Origin: Bondarzewia mesenterica
Taxonomy: Eukaryota > Basidiomycota > Agaricomycetes > Russulales > Bondarzewiaceae
NCBI GenBank assembly: GCA_004802705.1
Contig: SGPL01000333.1
Span: 568-38,165, forward strand
Length of the DNA stretch: 37,598 nt
Direction of reading: 5' to 3'
Shown: one piece after another, positions 33,512 through 37,598 of the stretch
How the letters are laid out: each line of letters starts with the position of its first letter
Numbering within the stretch: the stretch's first letter is position 1
Program-made: the position numbers and the translations under genes
The notes under the pieces: model-generated
What the model saw: only the letters and a program-made list of their open reading frames with translations
Databases searched by the model: none
Told to the model about the DNA's origin: nothing

Positions 33512-34758
33512 AACTAATTATTAGTTTGGCCTACTGCAGCGAGCCATGTGACAGCATTCTTTACTCGTTTCTAGCACTATTTTTCCACTTCTTGCGGCAT
33601 CGCTCGGATAATATTCTAAAGAAAAGTCCAAAATCTAGAATTCTATACACTGCTTATCATAGCCGCCATGTCAGTCTAATCCCATTTTTCAACCTAAAAC
33701 TTATAGCTTCTGATCCCTACAAAAATGCATCAATCGTTGTTCTATCTAGTACAACCTCTAAATGCCCTCAGACATTGGCTCTCAAATTTGTAATGGCCAA
33801 TCACCATCACTTTGATGACCACCTCCCTACTGAGGCATACATTGTGCGTCAATTCATTACAAAGTACAATGACTTTGTCATGAATGAAGTATGTACATTT
33901 CTGCTGCCATTCTGTGTTTTCTACAGATAATTAACCACAGATATTCTATGCATTAAAACATGTATGTTCTAGTTTAAGATGAGCTGTCTGAGCTCAAAAA
34001 TGAACACGACGTACATCTATTTAATTACTTATTTCTATAAAATGATTTAAATCAGAGCAGAAATTTTCTGATAACCGGCGGTGCAAACATTATAGGAAAG
34101 TTCATGAAGGTGGTTGAGAGCTGCACAGGCATGAGTTAAGCCTATCAAACCTCATACACTGACATAACGACATTGTACGTATTGGAACCCTTAATCACCA
34201 TTACATGAGAGTCCTCATATGGGTAGTAAATGGTATGCCTCTTGTGTATTTCGCTAATCCCATTGTTTTTGAACTCTACGCTGGGATGAGCATTATTGGT
34301 ATTGTATGAACATAACAGTGATTCTCTCACACAATCTCTTCACAATAGTCTTGTCTATCACTTTTTTATCACCACAAACTGATGTCTGGCCAATAGACGG
34401 GTATGGACATCATTTTGTTAAGATCTCTATCCAAGCATGGGTGAAGCATAAGCTCCTATTACTCACAGGGTTTACAGATGTACACAAAAGACACAGCACA
34501 CTTACTGCTCCAACACAATCCTACAGACCCAAGAATGCTGGCTTGAGCAGCATCTCTTCTCCAGGCACTCAATAGGAACCTAGGGGTGTGCTTTCACATA
34601 TTTCTGAGCTGTAGATACCCAATTAGTAGAAATGAAATCAAATGGGTAAAGCACTTATGTTGTCTCTTAAAAGTCGGCCTCAGGAGCCTTATAGTATTTG
34701 CTATTTCTAAATATAATGACCATCAGAGGCTAGATAAAGATGAGATTTATTAGGGCTA
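33512..34758. other. Unidentified spacer between convergent pseudogenes (right arm)
   Basis: Mirror of 22413-23659. The plus frames 33457-33930 (157 codons, about seven residue changes from the left copy) and 34306-34575 are retained without stops. The minus frame 34145-34330 is too. No family motif is recognised and the coding strand is undecided. Confidence 0.4.
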
Positions 34759-35065
34759 GTGTAAAAATCTCACGGTAGTTTTGGATGGCTGTAACTAAGT
34801 CTGATGCTAATAGCATTTGCAATGACTCTTGCAGCAGTCTTGGATCATCAGGTTACAGCTTGTGATGGTCATTTGTAATGATGTATTGTGGCAATCCTGG
34901 ACAACTATGATTTAGTTTTTGAAAATTATGATGATTCTTTGTAATGATCTCTTGCGGTAGTCTTGGATGACTGCTTAGTTTGGTTGCAGTTATATCTATT
35001 TTGTACAATGACCTCTTGCAGGTGTCCTGGATGACTGCGACTTGATTGCAGCTTACGACGGTCTT
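34759..35065 (-). repeat. 60-bp minisatellite, five units (right arm, SNF2 side)
   Basis: Mirror of 22110-22412, in the sense direction of the right SNF2-type pseudogene. The unit count is the same in both arms, so there has been no expansion since the duplication. Confidence 0.75.
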
Positions 35066-35239
35066 TTGCATGCACATTTGAAGTCTATGGGATAAGGATG
35101 GACAAATCTGACTTATACCTGTTTATCACTCTGGCGAGGGAATGAGAAGCCTCATCATACCATGTCAAAGACAAAAGATTGAGGAACAATGGTGCACTTG
35201 ATTGCTCCAGTCAGTGAATGGGGTTTCTGATAAATGAAT

Positions 35240-37598
35240 TTGATAATAAATATTTTCTTATTCAACAATAAAAACAAGATGGAGGCATGTGTGTTTGAAC
35301 AAGGCAATGCCGAGTGCCGTTTACTGTCTCTTATTAAACTGAGAGTGATAGGGATGAAGAGGAGCTACACCCATAGTTTCAGGTAATGGTGGGGGTTCAT
35401 CGGACATCTCAGTATGGTGAGATCGATGTTCATTTGTGAGAAGTATGGTACAGATCCTTAGTTTTCACGTCACTGAAGCTAAGAGAAAAATTAAAACAGC
35501 AGGAGTGAGAGAATGGATAAAAACTAACATGATGGAGCTGTGTTTGTCTGCTTCCTCTTAAGAGACAGAGCATTCAAAATGTACTCAGTATTAAAATTCT
35601 GAGAGTTTTGTGGCCACGAAGCCTCTGCTTGATTAGGTAAGGGATAAACAGATTGTGCATTTTTTGGTAAGAGAAGAAGGGACTGTAGAGGAGGAGATGT
35701 GCCACTGGGTAGGTGCCTCATGGACTGTGGCAGGGTAAATAGAGAGTCAGATAAATACTCTAAACCATTAAACAGCTGCGAGGGCAGCTCAGAAGGAAAA
35801 ATGATAGAGTTAAAGGATGTGTCATTCTGGCTGAACAGATGATTCAGGTATGGGCTGGGTTGGGCATAAATGGAAGGAGGTTGGTCTTCCAGCCTAGTTG
35901 AGGCCTGATTACCTGTACCCACCTTGGGACTGACAATGACAATACCAAATTTATTAGAATAAGGTGCCATCTGAGAGGGGTGATTACTGATGACATCAAG
36001 AGGAGATATTTTAGGTTCAATGGCTATGATAGGTCGTGTCTTGGTCAATGCTAATGCTAGAGATGGTCGACCACTCGCATTGACACTCAAGATGGGGACA
36101 TAGATAGGATTGAGAAGTAGCTCTGCAATCTTCCTATTGTCCTCGCTCGACAGATTATTGCACATAGTAGTGACTAGATCATGCGATGGAGCTGAGTTAT
36201 AGTTCTTATTATTGAAAGGTGGAGCTGACAGGTTTGGAGGGGTTTTGACAGTCTGAAAGTTGGTTAATCCTGGTGCTGGAGACAGTTGACTACTTGCATT
36301 GACTTTCAGGATGAGAACTTGAATAGGATTTTGGGGTAGCCCTGCAGTGTTTATATCATCCTCCATTAGTGGATTGGCATGGTGACTAGGGTCCAGTAGA
36401 AGGAGAGGGGCATCTTGATCATGTAGTGAAGCTAGATTAAAAGGCAGAACTGACAGTGTTGGAGGATTTTTTACAGCCTAAGGGTTAGTTGTCACATCAA
36501 GGTGCTCAAGTTCAAAAGCTAATTGAGAAACTCTAGCATTAAAGGAGCCTTCAGTGATCATTGTGGCCTCCTCATTCAGTGATGCATGAGTCAGCTGTGA
36601 AGTTAGAAGGGTTGAGGTTTATGAAGAATGGCCAGAGGGAGGTCTCGGCTTATTATTCCTCCTACAATCTGGTGGTGCTTGAGGCTGTCACGCAGTGTCT
36701 TTCCTAAAAGATGTGATACGTGTCATTTTGAGCCTCCTGTAAGGCTTGAAACCATCATCAAAATTAATTTCAATATCATCATCATCTTCATCGATGGCAG
36801 TACACTTGCTATGCATAGTGTCAATAAGAGCTAAAGGAGATAAGATCAGGGGGTATAGATGTCTGGGAAGTGTTGATGACTTCACCTTTATTCTTTAGTC
36901 TTGATAAGAATTGGGCCAATATAGCACCCTTGTGAATGACCATGGTTAATATAAGCATATTTGTGGTATTTTTGACAAGTTGATGATAGGCAACCACTGG
37001 TTTTATCTGATCATAATAATAAATTCTATCTACAACTTGGTCCACTCGTACCAATGACTAAGAGATGTTCTAGATGGGGGAATTTGGAGATGAGATTAAT
37101 ATGAATTTAAGGAGCACACGTAGAGTATGATGATATCGGCAACTGTGAGGTTGAGGCCAGTTGCCCTCACTATGATGAACAGGAGGACTCGACAATCTTC
37201 ATTATGAAATTTTAAACCTGGGCTTGTCATTTAAAAAAGTTCATGTCATCATTGATATATGCCATGTTGCAACCAAAGTGACAAAGTAACTAAGATAAAT
37301 GGATGAGAGATGTGTGGGTCATTAGCATGACTGATCATAAATATAGCACTCACATTGATAAAGCCAACAGAAAACATCTTATATTTATGATAGCAGATCT
37401 TCCTCCTACAACTTCATCTGTCCATCCAGAATGTATGAGAGAGGCAAGATTTGAAGTTTACTATCTTTGCTCTCTTTAATGACAGGACCATCATCATACA
37501 TGAGTAGGTACAGAGTGATTTTAATGAGGGCATCGAGCTTGGTGCCTTTGTGATTGTTGTCTCAAAGTTGGCCATCGAAAAACATATCCTTCTAAGGG
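35240..37598 (-). pseudogene. SNF2-type helicase pseudogene, C-terminal part (right copy, runs off window)
   Basis: Mirror of 19572-21930. On the minus strand: the motif VI remnant VDQVVDRIYYYDQ near 37045, the acidic run IDEDDDDIEINFDDG near 36780, and a 280-codon open tail at 35524-36366. The tail is longer than in the left copy, because here ATG replaces ATA at the head of MEDDINTAG. The tail is rich in Pro, Ser and Asn and has no named domain. The N-terminal half, with motif II, would lie beyond the window. Decayed like its partner. Confidence 0.72.
35479..35528 (-). other. Intron in the SNF2-type pseudogene (right copy)
   Basis: Mirror of 21646-21695: GTTAGT at 35528 reading leftward, CTTAG ending at 35479, 50 bp. 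Both splice sites are kept in both arms. Confidence 0.75.

Larger units (their letters stand above)
28802..37598 (-). repeat. Right arm of giant inverted repeat (at least 8.8 kb, cut by window end)
   Basis: Reverse complement of 19572-28404. The last bases, ending CTAAGGG, pair with CCCTTAG at 19572, so the arm continues past the window. The two arms have the same gene order and nearly the same stops and indels. Confidence 0.97.

Noticed and set aside
36628..36834. 68-codon plus-strand frame
   Set aside because: Antisense to the acidic part of the SNF2-type tail, which is the convincing frame.
37580..37598. Telomere repeat because the window ends in TAAGGG
   Set aside because: A single chance word; it is part of the SNF2-type pseudogene mirrored at 19572 and no TTAGGG array exists.
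19572..37598. Palindrome as a terminal inverted repeat pair of one transposon
   Set aside because: The arms include complete, unrelated gene content and an LTR inside each inner end; the layout fits inverted duplication of a region better than terminal repeats of one element.

Overview
This window reads as a gene-poor, transposon-packed stretch of a fungal nuclear genome, most likely a mushroom-forming basidiomycete (Agaricomycetes). The grounds are Copia pol fragments of the type common in those fungi, introns of 50 and 55 bp with GT...AG ends, degraded RecQ-like and SNF2-like helicases of the kind that expand in these genomes, and heavy CpG-type decay. No intact host gene, rRNA or functional tRNA was found. 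The taxon is an inference from family resemblance only.

Layout. 1-1036 is AT-rich with no gene. 1037-6215 is a structurally complete but dead Copia retrotransposon with two 253-bp LTRs, a 5-bp target duplication (CATNA/CATAA), gag, protease, integrase, reverse transcriptase and RNase H. A tRNA-Ser-derived SINE-like sequence follows at about 6421-6600, then a second, truncated Copia (gag end, protease, pre-integrase) at about 6780-8270. 8271-10539 holds little that can be named. 10540-13240 is satellite: a ~100-bp minisatellite, then about ten ~160-bp units facing about four inverted units around position 12588, a foldback-like layout. 13241-16836 is N-rich and unidentified.

The right half is dominated by a giant inverted repeat. 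Left arm 19572-28404 is mirrored by right arm 28802-37598 with very few net indels (paired coordinates sum to about 57171). The right arm runs off the window, so the true size is larger. Each arm carries, from outside to centre: the C-terminal part of an SNF2-type helicase pseudogene (complete start visible only on the left, at 16837), a 60-bp minisatellite, an unidentified 1.2-kb spacer, the same minisatellite in the opposite orientation, a pseudogene that fuses a tyrosine-recombinase-like domain to a RecQ-like helicase, a 56-bp minisatellite, an unidentified degraded gene, and a Copia LTR. Between the arms lies only a 360-bp intact Copia RNase H fragment, so this Copia has its two LTRs in opposite orientations.

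How the parts relate. The SNF2 and recombinase-RecQ pseudogenes are convergent, and both run into the same 20-codon minisatellite at their 3' ends. This suggests they belong to one (now dead) mobile or selfish unit. Their in-frame stops are largely shared by both arms, so decay came before the inverted duplication. Many stops are TGA where CGA (Arg) is expected, and 28 of 29 unambiguous differences between the LTRs of the first Copia are transitions. Together these point to cytosine-methylation or RIP-like mutation. The most interesting candidates for a new system are the recombinase-RecQ fusion with its SNF2 partner, and the LTR-centred palindrome.
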